Shown: in pieces, positions 44,269 to 57,500 of the stretch | How the letters are laid out: each line of letters opens with the position of its first letter | Numbering within the stretch: position 1 is the stretch's first letter | Assembly (NCBI GenBank): GCA_028583415.1 | Contig: CM053265.1 | Coordinates: 23,630,830-23,694,829, forward strand | Direction: 5' to 3' | Source of the DNA: Protea cynaroides | Lineage: Eukaryota > Streptophyta > Magnoliopsida > Proteales > Proteaceae | DNA: 64,000 nucleotides | Notes under the pieces: generated by a model | Told to the model about the DNA's origin: nothing | What the model saw: only the letters and a program-made list of their open reading frames with translations | Databases searched by the model: none | Position numbers and translations under genes: made by a program

Positions 44269-45323
44269 GGCAGATACAGAGCCGGCTGATTGGTTAATCG
44301 GCTAATACCAACCAGTTGACTTCCAGTAGCCTTTTCAGGATTTAAGCCTAAACCAGCGAATGCGAACCGACGGATGTGAACCGGCAGATACTCCCGTCGG
44401 GGCTCCTTTCCACTGGCTAGGCATGACCATGCCTCCGGGCTATGTCTAACAGAACTGGCAGATGTGAACAGGCGGATGAACCGGCAGATATGTCCACTGG
44501 GGGCTCCCATCCACCGCCTTGGCTGCAGATTGCCCAACTGACTATCTAATGCCTTCGGGGACCGATTATAGGGTTCCTAACTTGTCTTGGGACCTGCATA
44601 ATGATAGTGTGGATACGTTCACATTGGTTTATAAGCTATTTAACCAACATATGAAAACTTATGCACATTTTTAGGATAAACGATGTGGGACCTTGGGGCG
44701 AAGTCATTTGCTTGCTTCCAATACTTCAGCACTACTATGCCATCAGGTGAGGGGTTGACTCTATAGTATAATAGGGCATTTTGTATGTTTGCTTGTGCTT
44801 GTCTATAACATGCCACAATTAAACTATGATTATATGAGCATGCATTTGCAAATATAATTATGTACGATGTGTGATGAATGTGATTGGTTAGTCTATGTGG
44901 CATCCATGCATTGATGGTACTGGTGGCGCATGGACATGTGGACCCTGTTTGCATAGTTATCACTCTAGTAGGGACACAGTGGCCCGACGAGACTGGGACC
45001 GAGGATCTCTACTAGGGTGCGGCCCTCTTTATATTTGTGCATACATTTAAACATAACTCATCGGCTATGGCTTGCATCTCCAGTACCTTAGTGGGGGGGG
45101 GGATGAATGTTCGTGTAGGGGCACGAACAGTTCAGGTGAGGGGGCACGAACAGTCCACATGAGGATGAACGGACAGATCTCTGCTGGGGTACAACTATAG
45201 CAGCATACATGTGCATATGCATTTGATACTTGATCTCCAACATAGATGTGCATGTGCATTTGATACTTGACTCCTCATTGAACTAGGATGGGAGTTCACT
45301 CCTCTATATTGATATTGTTTTCA

Positions 45324-45458
45324 GATTATGATACAGGTACTTCTTTTGTGGCCAACTTCATAGAGTCTCCACTAGTGGAGGATGTCTCTACTAGCGAGGA
45401 CCTCGTGGAGGATCACGGTGAGGGCTACGTCTGCAGTGACTGCGTCTATAGGGCCTGA
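45324..45458 (+). CDS. LTR-encoded small peptide with C-x2-C tail (LTR B copy)
   Basis: After a GGGAGTTCACTCC box and a TTTTCAG acceptor-like site the frame reads DYDTGTSFVANFIESP, an acidic middle, then EGYVCSDCVYRA and TGA. It is open over its full 44 codons. It shares the GT-(S/T)-x3-(D/N)-(Y/F) core and C-x2-C-V-(F/Y) tail with the other LTR copies. No start codon can be assigned; function unknown. Confidence 0.45.
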   Translation, partial: DYDTGTSFVANFIESPLVEDVSTSEDLVEDHGEGYVCSDCVYRA

Positions 45459-45844
45459 TGTGGCGCATCTCCCTCTCTACTGATATTAGATCTGCCAAAT
45501 AGATTGCAGTCTATCTATATTAGTTTTTTATTCAGATTTATTCATTTTGGTCTACTGGTATAGAATGATACACTATGGTTATGTTTTGGGAATAGTGTTG
45601 AATATTGGATGACAATAGTTATTTATGTTATAGCTACAATTTAGATGGCATCCAGTTGCTTATGAGTATTATTTCTTCTGCTAGTATTTATCTCCGATTT
45701 TTTGCTTGATTTCTATTGGATATTGCATATGTAGATTGTTGTGTGGTGGTTGGTAGATCACGGCAGATGTGTGATCCTTGGTGGTTCGGATCATCATTTG
45801 GGTGACCCGAGTATCACTCCTGTACCCAAAAATAGGTCGTGACA

Positions 45845-46343
45845 GGCTACCACCAGAAAGAAAACTTGCAAACTTCGACCTAAGCCACTCGACAAGGAAG
45901 AGCCTGCAATTCATTGCTCCTACGAACCTTGTAGGTCCGAAAAAGCAAAGGCAACTGTTATGGGCATTATGTAACTCACCAATAAAAATTGACACGTGGA
46001 GAAACACATCATCAACAAGATCCAGTCCACTCAGTAGCTGATTTTCACACATAACGGGCTACTGAGAAGGCCCAGCCACCACAGCGTTCAAGCTCTTTAC
46101 AGACTTCTCTAGCGCTCACTGTACTTAGCACCCAAATTCCTTATATTTCGGACCTACGACGAACTCGTCCTAGTCAATAGCCAATCTCCGCAAAATGCAG
46201 GATCCCGATACTCGACCTCATCATCCCTCAAGCCTTATCCAAGTCTAAATCACACAACTGATCATACATTGAGATACACATGGACTCTTACACTTATATA
46301 GACTCCTACCTCCAAGTGGATTCCTACCATGTTCGGACTCTTA
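45845..46343. other. unassigned flank and start of a short minisatellite
   Basis: No convincing gene. The right part (46275-46340) contains imperfect repeats of GGACTC(C/T)TACC that continue after the MITE at 47221-47280. Confidence 0.5.
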
Positions 46344-47217
46344 GGGCCCGTTTGATAAAATTTCTGCTTTTAGATTCTGGATTCTGGTTCAAATTTGGAT
46401 TCTACTCCAAGCTACTCCAAGATTATTTTGGAGTAGAAACTTGTTTGATAACACAATTCTGAAATGGATTCTAGAGCATTTTTGAATTAGAGCATTTTTG
46501 AATTAGAAACATGCTTGATAACATACTTATCCCTCCAATCGAAGTCTAAAAAAATAGTTGTGGTAGTAGTAGGTGGTGGTGGTAGGTGGTGGCGGTGGTG
46601 GTGGGTGGTGGGTGATGGTGGCGGTGGTTGTGGTGGTGGTGGGTGGTGGTGGGGGTGGTTGTGGTGGGTGGTGGTGGTGGAGGTTGTGGTGGTGGCGGTG
46701 TTGGTGGTGGTGGTAGAGGTGGCGGCGGCGACGGTGGTGGTGGTGGGTGGTGGCGGTGGTAGTGGTGATGGTGGAAGTGGGTGGTGAGTGGTGGCGGCGG
46801 TGGTGACAGTGGTGGCTGCAGCGGTGGTGGTGGTGGTGGCAGTAGTGGTGTTGGTGGCGGTGGTGGTGGTGATGGTGGAAGTGGGTGGTGGGTGGTGGCG
46901 ACGACAGTGGTAGTGGCGGGTGGTGGTGGTTGTGGTAGCTGTGGTGGGTGGTGGCGACGGTGGTGGTGGTGGTGGTGGTGATCAAGTGAGAGTCATGTGA
47001 GAATCAAATTTTTTTTTTTTCCCAAAAAGTTGATCAAACAGCTTGGAGCAAGTATTTATGACTCCAAAAATTTGGATTCTGGAGCCATTCTGAATCCAGT
47101 TCACTCTGTGGGAGTTGGAATCTAATCGAACTTATCAAATGCGCTTCTACTCCAAAATGGCTCCCTGGGAGCCAGAATCCATAGAATCCAGAAGCAGAAG
47201 TTTTATCAAACAGGGCC
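46344..47217. mobile_element. PIF/Harbinger-like MITE carrying a GGT-rich minisatellite
   Basis: The left end GGGCCCGTTTGATAAA and the right end (inverted) GGCCCTGTTTGATAAA are TIRs, with similarity continuing about 45 bp. TTA flanks both sides (46341-46343 and 47218-47220), the TSD of PIF/Harbinger elements. The centre is a 420-bp GGT-rich array (46556-46981). No transposase is encoded. Confidence 0.8.
46556..46981. repeat. (GGT)n-rich minisatellite within the MITE
   Basis: Imperfect GGTGGTGGT repeats with GGC and GGA interruptions. Apparent poly-Gly/Val and poly-His/Thr frames on either strand are products of the repeat. Confidence 0.95.
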
Positions 47218-47220
47218 TTA

Positions 47221-48134
47221 CCCATGTGTGGATTCCTGCCATGCGCGGACTCCTACCCATTCACGGACTCTTACCCTTGCCCAGGGGTAATGGATCTATT
47301 CAGGGGCAAACTTGACCTTACACCATGCATGCCACATTCTATAAAATATACTAGGTTTCGAAGGTAAACAATCCTACTTTTTGAATAAAACTCTCTACAA
47401 CCCTACGTACATTCGGAGCTCGAATTTTTATATTGAACTCCTTATCTGCTTGTACTCAGAATTGACTTTGGCGTCGAAGTTGTCCTAGGGTTCCACAACC
47501 CGACCTCCTGTGCATTGTTTTTCTTTAGACGCAGGCTGATCTTGTTCTAGAAGGATGGTTCGATTATCGATTGCAACATATATCGTTTAATGTCATTCGA
47601 ATCATTTAAAAATTGATTAGGAAACTGATGCATTAAACCATCTATAAACCATACACAAACCTGTTTAATGAAAAACTGATTAAAAATTAGATAATCGAAA
47701 TCGAATAATCAATTCTAGTGCAATTTCAACACCATTTAATCAGTTGGATTTCAATTTTACCCTCTTATACACCACACCATTTAACAGATAATAAACCATT
47801 TAACACCGTTATCATCACCCATATTTTTATGGCCAATTGTCTTATCAAACCGAAAAGATGGAACAGTGGGTGATAACCAGCCGGTTTCAATGATAGACGA
47901 AACGGATGAGAGTCAGCGGAGGCCGATTCCTGGCCCGAGTCAGCAGACTTGAACCTTGAGGATCAGACCTAGAACAGAATTTAACCATAGAACGCGGCTT
48001 GTCAGGTTCTGGTGACCGCTCTCTTACGCTTGACCGTTACCCTCGTTGCCTCGTTGTCTTCTATAAGTAACGGATGTCTCCTCCCTCCGTCAGACTTTTA
48101 AACGAAAAGGAAAACCTCGAAAAAAAAAAAGAAA
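47221..48134. other. intergenic region upstream of the SNF2-type gene
   Basis: The beginning continues the GGACTC(C/T)TACCC minisatellite. The remainder has no ORF of note and contains AT-rich phrases of the form AACCATTTAA near 47640-47810. It should hold distal promoter sequence of the downstream gene. Confidence 0.5.
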
Positions 48135-48509
48135 CTATAAAATGGAAGAGAGTCGTCGAGCAACCACCATCGTTGGTTATTTTCTTGTGATTGTATACGT
48201 TAAGTTCCGCTCTACCCCTTTCTCTAGTCTCTTCCCTATTCGATTCACTTCTATCTGTAACAAAGAAAAGGGAAAAAGTCGCATCAACGAAACCGCTGCG
48301 AACTTTCCGTGAATCGCTACAAGAGTTGTGACAAATCCAAACACCTGTAAAAATGAAACATCTTCCTGTTTTCTTTACCCCTCTCATTCTCTGTATCCTT
48401 AAATCTGGATTGCAACTTCGTCAATTTCTCTGAAGCTTTGGTTCTTGAACTGTAGGACTAGGGTTCGAGAGGTTTTGGGAAAGCCAGTGCTTTCCCATGG
48501 TATATCCTG
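48135..48509 (+). promoter_or_regulatory. putative core promoter and 5' UTR of the SNF2-type gene
   Basis: A TATA-like CTATAAAATGG is at 48135-48145, after an A-run. The region to the ATG at 48510 is CT-rich in places and lacks a long ORF in frame. Transcription may start about 30 bp after the TATA-like box, giving a 5' UTR of roughly 340 bp. An upstream ATG at 48498 opens a different frame. Confidence 0.35.
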
Positions 48510-51500
48510 ATGTTGACTTCGAACTCCAAACGGTTGGAAGATTTTCCCCCTGTTGGCGATGACTTTGCCGGCGATAACTTGGACAGTTACTCAATTGATA
48601 TCGATGATTTGTTTGCTATTCTTGGAGAGAGTTCTGATCCGTTGCTCGACTCCTCGCAGGTACGATCAGTTCTGTTTCACTTAAAATATACTATTTGTTC
48701 CGGATTTGAATTAAGATAGATATTGTCATCTGTTAGGAATTCAGTGTGCTGTTTAGTGTTTTCACCCACCTGGTATCTGCAGAGAAAGATAAGTAGTCAT
48801 GTTTAGGGAATATGGGGGAACAGGATCATGAAATCACAGGGACGATATCGATATCTTTCACATGACGCTCGAGAGTCGTAGCCAGGACTGGATTATATAG
48901 CATACGAGAAAACAAAATATAGGAGTGGCAAGCGGTTGAGTACTTGCGTTAATATAGATGCTCGCTCATCAATGAATCTGCATCATAACATATATAGGGG
49001 AAGTGGGGCAATTTTAATATATTATGCCATTATTTCACATATCTGAAGGAGTTATTCGTTTGCATCTAATATTCGTTGAAATTGACACAGTTTTTACAAT
49101 TTACAAACTTAAAGACTTGTGAGCATGAAAACTGATGATTATTCTTTATTTTGTTTCTTCTTTGTCTTAATTCTCTTCTTGTTTTGGATTGTCCGCTTGA
49201 ATAAGTGGTGGATACGTCCACGTGTTAGTGATATTTTATTTATTAACAGGTGATGGACAGAGCTAACGAATTCTTGTAGTTCTTTGAACACTTTTGAGTT
49301 GATTCATATTTCTTTAGGGTTTCTTAGAAGAAAAAAAAAATGTAATCAGACAAAAGATGAACATAACTGAGTACCATGCAGTCCTCAAGGAGTTGGTTGG
49401 CCAAGTACCACGTTTCTTTTTGTTGAAGCACTTCCTAAAGGAAGGAGTATGAAGAAAATAATTGTTTAAACCTATGGAAGCTTTAATTGAAATATCAGAG
49501 AAGTTACAGTCAAGAATGGTTGTGATGTCTGTTAAAATGGTTGGTCATCCTAAGTATACAAGCTGACTATCAATGGAGAGGCATATTGATACATAGAAGT
49601 ACTTTATCATATTTAAAGCTTAATTGTTGATCATTAATTTTTTTTTTTTTCAAATCATAATTGTTTAAATATATTTTTGTAGGCCTGAATGTAAATAACT
49701 TTTTCATTGTTACTTATTTGTAGTTCTAATCTGGGAATTAATGGAGATGACTATCTTGCCATGCTAGCAGCAGGGCCTCCTTATCTGTTATGCAGACTGC
49801 TTCAGTGGCACTTGCAAAACAGAGGAAAGGTTGGCCCTGTACTTGCTGCTAATGTGTCAAACGTCATTTGAGAAGTACATAACCTCCTAGAAAAAGGGAA
49901 TCCCTTCTTGGGGCTATTTTGACCTAAATGTCAACATTTAGACCACTGAAAAGACAAAAGGGGAATAGTCAAATACTCAAATGCATGGTGGGCCTTATGG
50001 TCAAGGCATGGTGCCGGTATTTTGACATGTGTGCAATAAACAGATTTCTTGATCTATCCAATGTTCTTGAGTGACTGAGTGACCACATTAGTCCTCACTG
50101 TGGCTAAAACAGAGCTTTCTATCTTAAAGCCCCTTACTAGGCATATTTGGGTTCCCATTCTTTGCTCAATTCGATGAAGAAGTAAATATAGTTTTTGAGC
50201 CATCAGAGCTGGAAAATGGCATTGATGAACAATTCATTTTCTCATCCATAGCTACTGATTTTATGGATGGAAATATACCTTTTAACCTATGAACAAAGGA
50301 ATTTTAGGAACCAAATGGAGAATGCGTGGGTTTGGGGACCCAAAAAATGTTAGTCATGAATATTGGATGTTGTAGGAATTGGATTAAAAAAAAAAAAAAG
50401 AAAAGAAAAAGAAGGAAGCAAGTTGGGGGAAATTCCAAAATTTATTCCCCTTTTTCTGAAGTGAGGTTTTGATTTTTGGGAACAGTTGAAGTAATGAAAG
50501 AATGTTTGCCGTCCAACAAGAAATAGGGATTAAACTATTAAATAGAATGGAATATTTAAGGGTTGCTATAAGTAATTAAATTTCCTACCTTGTTGCTTGA
50601 AACATTTGGGTGTTAAGGGTGGCTGCATACTAGGACTGCATACTAGGATTCAGGCTATAGGTGCTGGGCTTTGATTGGGAAAAGGGAAAAGGCAATTTGT
50701 AGAAGGGTGTGGGGTGTGTAATGCTTTGACTGGTATCTGGTATGATTAATACAGAAAAGTTGCTGAAAAATTGGATGATTAAGATGAGGAAGAGAAGTAG
50801 TAGAAAATATTTTGAACTTCTGCTGACTTCAATAACTGATAAAATTTATAACAACAACAACAAAAACAATAAAGCCTTATCCCTACTTAATGAGGTCGGC
50901 TACATGGATCCTTACCCTCTAATCAGCTCTGTTCAAGGTCATACTTGATGGAAGGCCTAAGCTATGCATATCTTTCCTCAATACCTCAGTGCTCACCTAG
51001 AGTCATTTTAGGTCTGCTCCTGGCTCTTTTTCGTTCGATCTGAATCAAATCACTCCTCCGTACTGGAGTATCTAAAGGTCCTTGTTGAACATGGTCATGC
51101 CACCTTTTATGACTTTTTCATAGCTTATCATGTATCGGCGCTACTCACAAACCAGCTATAATATGATAATTCCTTACCTTATCCTTCCTAGTTTTGCCAC
51201 ACACCCATCTCAACATCCTCGTTTCCATTACAAATCACTCCTCCACACTAAATCAAATCACTCATCCGTACTGAAGCATTTAAAGGCCTCGGTTGAACAT
51301 GGCCATACCACCTCGAATGGATTTCTCGTAGTTTATCATGTATCAACACTACTCCTAAATCAGGTCTAATATGATCATTCCTTATCTTATCATTCCTAGT
51401 TTTGTCAAAAATCCATCTCAATATCCTCATCCCAGCTACATTAAGTTTATCTATATGATGTTTCATAATTGCCCAACATTCTGCACCATACATCATAGCT

Positions 51501-54500
51501 GGCTGAATGACTATCCTATAAAAATTTTCTTTAAGTTTTAAAGGAATGCGACGATCACACAATATTCCAGATGCACTTCTCCACGTCATCCATCTTATTT
51601 TAGTTCTCTGTGAAGCATCATCCTCTTTATTACCTTCTTCATTTATGATTGAGCTCATAAAATTTAAGGGAATATAAAGTAAGACAATTAGATTTGACTA
51701 TACCATTTACAATTTAAACCCACGTAAAGATACCATGTGGGAGCCATGAAGCTCCCCAGTGGACCTCAGTAATATGACTTATGAAATAGCTTATATCCTT
51801 ACAATTAAGGTCTCAGTTCTTTCAAAAAGTCTTAATGGAAAGCACAGTTCCCATCAGATAGTTATGTGGGAGTGGACAATTCTCATCATGCAGCTATGTG
51901 GATATCCTAAAAGTTTGGATCTAGAAGTATTTGCAGACTTGCTTTGTCTCTCTTTTGTTGCCTGGACTTGAAATAGAAATTGGCATTCAGTTTTGTACTG
52001 GAAGGGAGTTGCGAAGAGTTTGAAACCAGGTAGAAATATATCCAGGGGATCACTTTTCAACATATTCTAGATCTAACATGAGAGCTTCAGAGGGTGTGAT
52101 CTGATGATTAAGAGCACCTCTTTGAGTTGCAGAAATTATAACAAAGGGAGGATTTGCAAGATGGTAACATATAGCCTTTTGGAGTGGATGGATCAAATTT
52201 ATGTGGCTAAAGAGATTACTGTGATTTTGACCGAATTGTAATGTCCAGAATCTCAATTCTTCAGATGAAGGCGTATGTAATCAACTCACCAATATATATC
52301 CCAACCATTAAGTTTTAGGGGTTTAAGTTCAATCCTTAACCATTTGTCAAGTAACCTGTTAGAAGAACCCATCTGTTCTCATAGTTATGCCTTATCGCCT
52401 CAACTGTAACATGATTGAGGCACACGTATTGTTCCATAATTTTGATTACACTGGAAGGTCTAAAGAGCCATCAGAAAGAAATGGGTTTTGTTTCAGATAG
52501 GAGTCAGATAGATCGGTTTTTGAGGAGTTTTTTTGAGAGAAATCTCGGCCCCGTTTGGTAACGTTTCTGATTTTTTAAGTGATTCTGATACTTGGGAGTG
52601 ATTTTGCGGAAGTGGAACACATTTGTAACAGAGAAGTGATTCAGAGAAGTGATTCTGCACTTCTCCCCTGTTTTTTTGAGTTTCGTCATTCGTTCATTTC
52701 CGATCTGACTGGGGGCTTATGGGAAGTGAGAAGTGAAGGCTGGAAAGTGCAAACTTACTTTTCTTCTGCGAGAATGATCTTGTAACAGAAGTGATCTTTT
52801 TCCATTCTGTCCCAAGAAATTGATCTTTGCCTGAAAGCGGACAGCAAAGGCGTTCACTTCTTTCCAGGCTACAGATCCATTAAGCTGACTCATTTTGCCT
52901 TTGTAGATGACATCATGATATTTTCCGAGGTGAACGAGAAATCTATTTGGGCTATCTCCAACACTCTTATCTCGTTGAGGCTATATCTGGTCTCCTAGTC
53001 AGGCTTCAGAAATTCTCCATCTTTCTCGCTGGAGTTGATGATAATCTCAGAGAGCATTTGAGGAGTGTTTCTGGCTTTTCTTTAGGTCCCTTCTTGTCCG
53101 ATACTTGGTTTTGCCGCTTATTTTATCAAGGTTAGCTGCTCATCATTGTTCCCCCTTTGGACCAGCTTCGGGAGAGACTTCAGTTATGGAAGAGAAGATT
53201 CCTTTTCTATGTGGGCCGCCTCAAGTTGATTAGACCGGTTATGCAGAGCTCTTATACATACTGGATATGGGTGTTTTCTCTCCCGGGCTCAATAGTTCAA
53301 AGGATTGAATCTTTGATGAGTGCTTTTCTATGAGAGGGAACAAACACATAATGTTCAAATTTTGTTTGAAGCTGAAGTTCAAATTTTGTTCTTAGAAACT
53401 TCATCGAAAGGACCTGAGCTTCAGCAAAATTTACTGAGCGGCCGAAGGAGATCTCTGTTCAGCCAAAAGCAAGAGGGTGACACAATTGCTAATTTAAACC
53501 TGTAAAACTGTATCATTCTCACATAAATGATCCAGATTCCGGACTTAAATCATAGGAAGAATGCCACTGATGGAATTGAAGCTTCAGGATAAATTTTCTT
53601 GCAAAAATTGCAGCCTTGGGAATGAAATCGAGTTCTTTATTGAAACCAAGAAGCCATGGTGTTCTTAGGAGGGAGCTACGGACAAAGGGGCTGTGGGGTC
53701 TGAAATGGAAGGGCAAGAGATAGAGCAGGGGAGGTAATATCACCCAGGCCAAACAACACCTAATATAGATGGAAATATCAGGATTGCAGTAGATGGGTAG
53801 GATGTTTGGAAGGCAATATGAGAATTATAAGTGGGTGGGATATGAAGGTCTGACAATGGGAAGAGTCCATCTACTTGGACAGGCCTTGGTTCAAGGTCTG
53901 ATCCAAAATTGTTGAAGGAATACACACCTTCAAGTATTAACAGTAGCAACACGAGAAATCCTTTCCATTCAACTTGTTCCAAAATGCTTACAGGAAGCCC
54001 CTTTTGTAGAGTGGCTGGGACGGTTCTAGACTCTTGTTGGCACTCTCACTCCTATTTCTATCTTTGACCATTTAATGAACTTTGCATTTTCAAGGACGTA
54101 CACAATCATCAATAAAACTGACTTTTTGACGGAGATAATATCTTCTAGGACTCTACAACTTTAGAGAATATCTATAACTAACTTGCTCATGCTTGTTATG
54201 TTTCCACACATGCATTAATTCCTTCTTTGACTAAGACTTGGACTGGATTAAATAGGACAGATCTGGACTTATCTAGAATAATCTCCTAAATAGGAACAAT
54301 TTTATCCAACTTCTAAATAGTTTGTTAGTTAAGAGAGAGGGTGAGAGGGCTCGTGAGTGGATTTTATCAGGCTCCACCGCAATTAGAAAGTTGGAGTGAT
54401 CATCAGAATCCAGAATCATTATTTTTTATGAGTCTGAATTTTGATTCGAAAATCACTTTTTGAACCGTTTTGCTCCAAAAAATTATAAAATCAAACCTGT

Positions 54501-57500
54501 TTTTACCCAACACTATTCCACTCCCAAGTCCCAAACTGTTCCCCAGAATTAAAAAAAATTAAATAAAATACCAAAAGCATTAAAAATTCATTATCAAACA
54601 CAGCCCTAGTGGGCAGTAAAACTGAGAGAATTGAGCTGGTGTCTATCCAGAGATATTTTCTGCATCTTAGGGACATCCATCAGAAGAGAGTACTTGAAGC
54701 CCCCCCACCCAAAAAAAAAAAAAAAAGAAGCCTCAACTTTTCATTTGCAGAATATTTTGTGCTTTGTAATTGGGAGTGGATTGCTGTATGGTTTTTCCTT
54801 TTGGGAGGCTTGTGGAAGGCAAATAGCACATGAACAACTTAAGAGTGTCATGGCTTTTTTCTGGTAGATTCTACCCTCAAGAGAGACTAGATTAAAAGGT
54901 TGACACTGTATATTCTCAGCTGTGGGTTCAAGCTGCAGCAACCAATTCTAAGGAGGCTTAGTCAGGAGAGTACACCTTTAATGAATGTTTCCAATTTTAT
55001 CTTCTTTTATCTGTTTGTTGAAGGTTTTGTCACAGTTTTCTCTTCCATCTATCTTATTGTGCTTTTGGATTTAGAGAAGTTTCAGAGAAGATATGGTTAT
55101 TCCTTGAATAGGAACTCTTTGGTATTTTGTAAATCACCTCAGATGTTTAGAGGTTGAAAGTTTTCATTTCTCATATGTCAATATATCTTCCAGCACAATG
55201 GGCTGAAAGCCTGAAACATAAATGTAGAACAATATGTAAAACCTTATCCGGAAACAATGAGAGAAGTTCTATCAGAATAATATTGATTTTTTCGTGGGTT
55301 TTAAAACTGAACTGGGCATTGAACCAAAAAAAGGCCCTAGCTCTGGTTTTGACCAGTCTGCGGTTCAATGGAATTTTTTTTTAAAAGTAAGAAAGAAAAT
55401 TTGAAAAAGATACAACCCCCCCCAAAAAAAAAATAAAAAATAAAATTGAAAGTAATAACCAATAAATGCATTGATTGATGGCTGATGCATTGATTAGCAC
55501 TTCCCTATTTTTGCATGCAGGTCGTGGTTCAAATTACTTCACATGCATTTCAATAATTTTTAATTAGGGAAACAAGGGAATCAAACCAGGCGGCAGTTGA
55601 ACCAGTTTTCTGTCAAGGCAGTTCCACATCCTGATGGAACCAAAAAAAGTTGGTTGTTCCAGTTATGTCAGGTTCAACTGCTTGTTTGATACAGTTTCAG
55701 TATGGGTACATCTTAACTGTAAACAGATTGTAAATATTTTCAATTCATAAAAATCATAGAAACAATGCTTGCAATTCATATAAGAGGAAATAGGCAAACA
55801 TTACCAACAATTAATCAAATCGCCCTTTAGAGTTGATGTGCAATTGGTTTTTCATACCTGCTAAGGTTTGTTCTTGTTACATATATTCTCATCTATCTAT
55901 CTTCGCATTTAGCTTTTTGTTTTAGTTTCAGTGTGTTGGTTCTGATTATTGTTTGTCTGCTTTGCAGAATAGTTCAGAAGATTTATCGTGTAAGAATGTA
56001 TTGCAAGCTGAGTTAAATTCTGTTGCGGTAAAACATGAGAAAGCCTCCCATCCTCAAAATGGTAATTAAATTCATTATGACCAGTGAGTCATTCATCCTG
56101 TTTCTTTAAGTTGCACCTGAGATCTCTGAATATTCTTCTACGTTGTACCCAAGAGTCTGATATCTGATGCTAATTCTTTTACTAATGTTAGGTACCGAAG
56201 AGCCTGAGGGGAACTCTTTAAGATTCTATCCTTCGTCCTATTCAGGGCTTTCAGATGACAGGGCAGGGGCAGGGGTGGAGTCAGAACTATTTTTTGAAAC
56301 ACCAGAAAATTCTTGTATTGCATTCGATCATGGGAGACTTGAAACTTCGCTTCAGAATTGCTCTTCTGCACATAACTTCTCTTTGAGTTTTCCAGACTTG
56401 TTTCAGACGCCGTTTTCAGAATGTGAAACCTACTCTAGGGACAGAATTGGAGGTTCTTTAAATGCTCCGGTACATAGCAGCATCAATAATATAGAAATTG
56501 CAAACCAGATACCAAATTGTAGCACACGATTTAACTTTTCTGCAGGTGATGGTAACTACATACCTGATTGTACGTACCATGTAAATCTTGCTCCCATGAA
56601 GAATGAATTTGAGAATGAGTTCAAGCATGAGGGAGGAGATATTCATACCAACTGTATGTAAGGCTAATATTACTGTTCACAATTATGTGCACATAGTTTG
56701 ATTATTAGTGTAATATTACTGTTCATTGTCACTGTAGGATATGATTTGAGATTTGAGCCGGATGGACGAACTTATGTCTGTTACAATTTGCAGGTACTTC
56801 ACATCTTATGATGGTGGACAAGCTAAATGTGAACAGTTCAAAGTTTAGTTCTATGTGTGGGAATAGCATAGAAGAATTTGGAGAACCAGAAAGAAATATA
56901 TGCACATTTCCTCTGGAGGTGCCCTTCATGGATGACATATCTTTACCAAATGAACTTCATACTGAGCTCAACAGCAGTCAGGTTTCTAACAAAATGAGTC
57001 AGGCTAGTTATCATTGTTCGCCGACACCCTTCTTTTGTACAGACTTGAGCACTGGTGTTAATAATGTTGCTGCTTTAGCTGATATCTCAAACCAATTCAT
57101 ACCTGATTCTCTTAATATGCCGTTTACGACAAGCAATGGAGAGAAGACAAGTCACATAAAGAATGAAGCAGAGGAGCAAAAGCTTCCACTTCATAATACA
57201 TGCCGAAGTAGTGAGGTAAATTCAGGAATGCAGGAAGGAACAACCAATGTTTCTGTTTCAACAGTATCTTTGATGGATTTGGATGATATAAATAGCTGCC
57301 AGGTTAAATGTGAAGCTAGTATGTATTCTTTGCCAGTTGTTGGGCACCCTTCTTCCAATGCCAAGGTTGAAGTTTTTTTGGAGAATTCTTCAAGGCAATC
57401 TTTGCCTCATATTCATTCATTTATGTCAAGAAAGAAGGAAGAGGTTCATGTAAAGGATGAAAAAGATGATGAGGTATCAGTATCTAAGGCCGATCCTTCC

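Larger units (their letters stand above)
42004..45844 (+). mobile_element. 3' LTR (LTR B), interrupted by a nested solo LTR
   Basis: It starts TGTAAGACCTACCC directly after pol-end and PPT-like sequence, and ends GGTCGTGACA at 45844. Removing the nested 42942-44268 insert leaves about 2.5 kb, similar to the chromovirus LTR. A TATAAAAG box is near 42322. Blocks of GGCGGA(T/C)-type repeats flank the nested insert on both sides, and the (C/A)TCTAGTAGGGACAC/GATCTCT module near 44965-45015 matches LTR A. A GGGAGTTCACTCC box precedes the small ORF at 45324. No PBS follows 45844, consistent with a 3' LTR. Confidence 0.65.
48660..55967 (+). other. intron 1 of the SNF2-type gene, 7.3 kb, transposon-loaded
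   Basis: Donor CAG/GTACGA at 48659/48660; acceptor TTTGCAG ending at 55967. It holds an inverted RTE LINE tail (50848-51660) and a PIF/Harbinger-like element with an L1 fragment (52549-54607). Stretches 48660-50847, 51661-52548 and 54608-55967 show no further recognisable gene. Confidence 0.75.

Noticed and set aside
46515..46985. Gly/Val-rich and His/Thr-rich proteins on opposite strands
   Set aside because: Translation of the GGT minisatellite inside a MITE, not genes.
56738..56793. Extra exon of the SNF2-type gene after the TGTAG acceptor at 56737
   Set aside because: With the phase left by exon 3 it would begin with TGA. The next acceptor (ending 56793) gives a clean in-phase exon.
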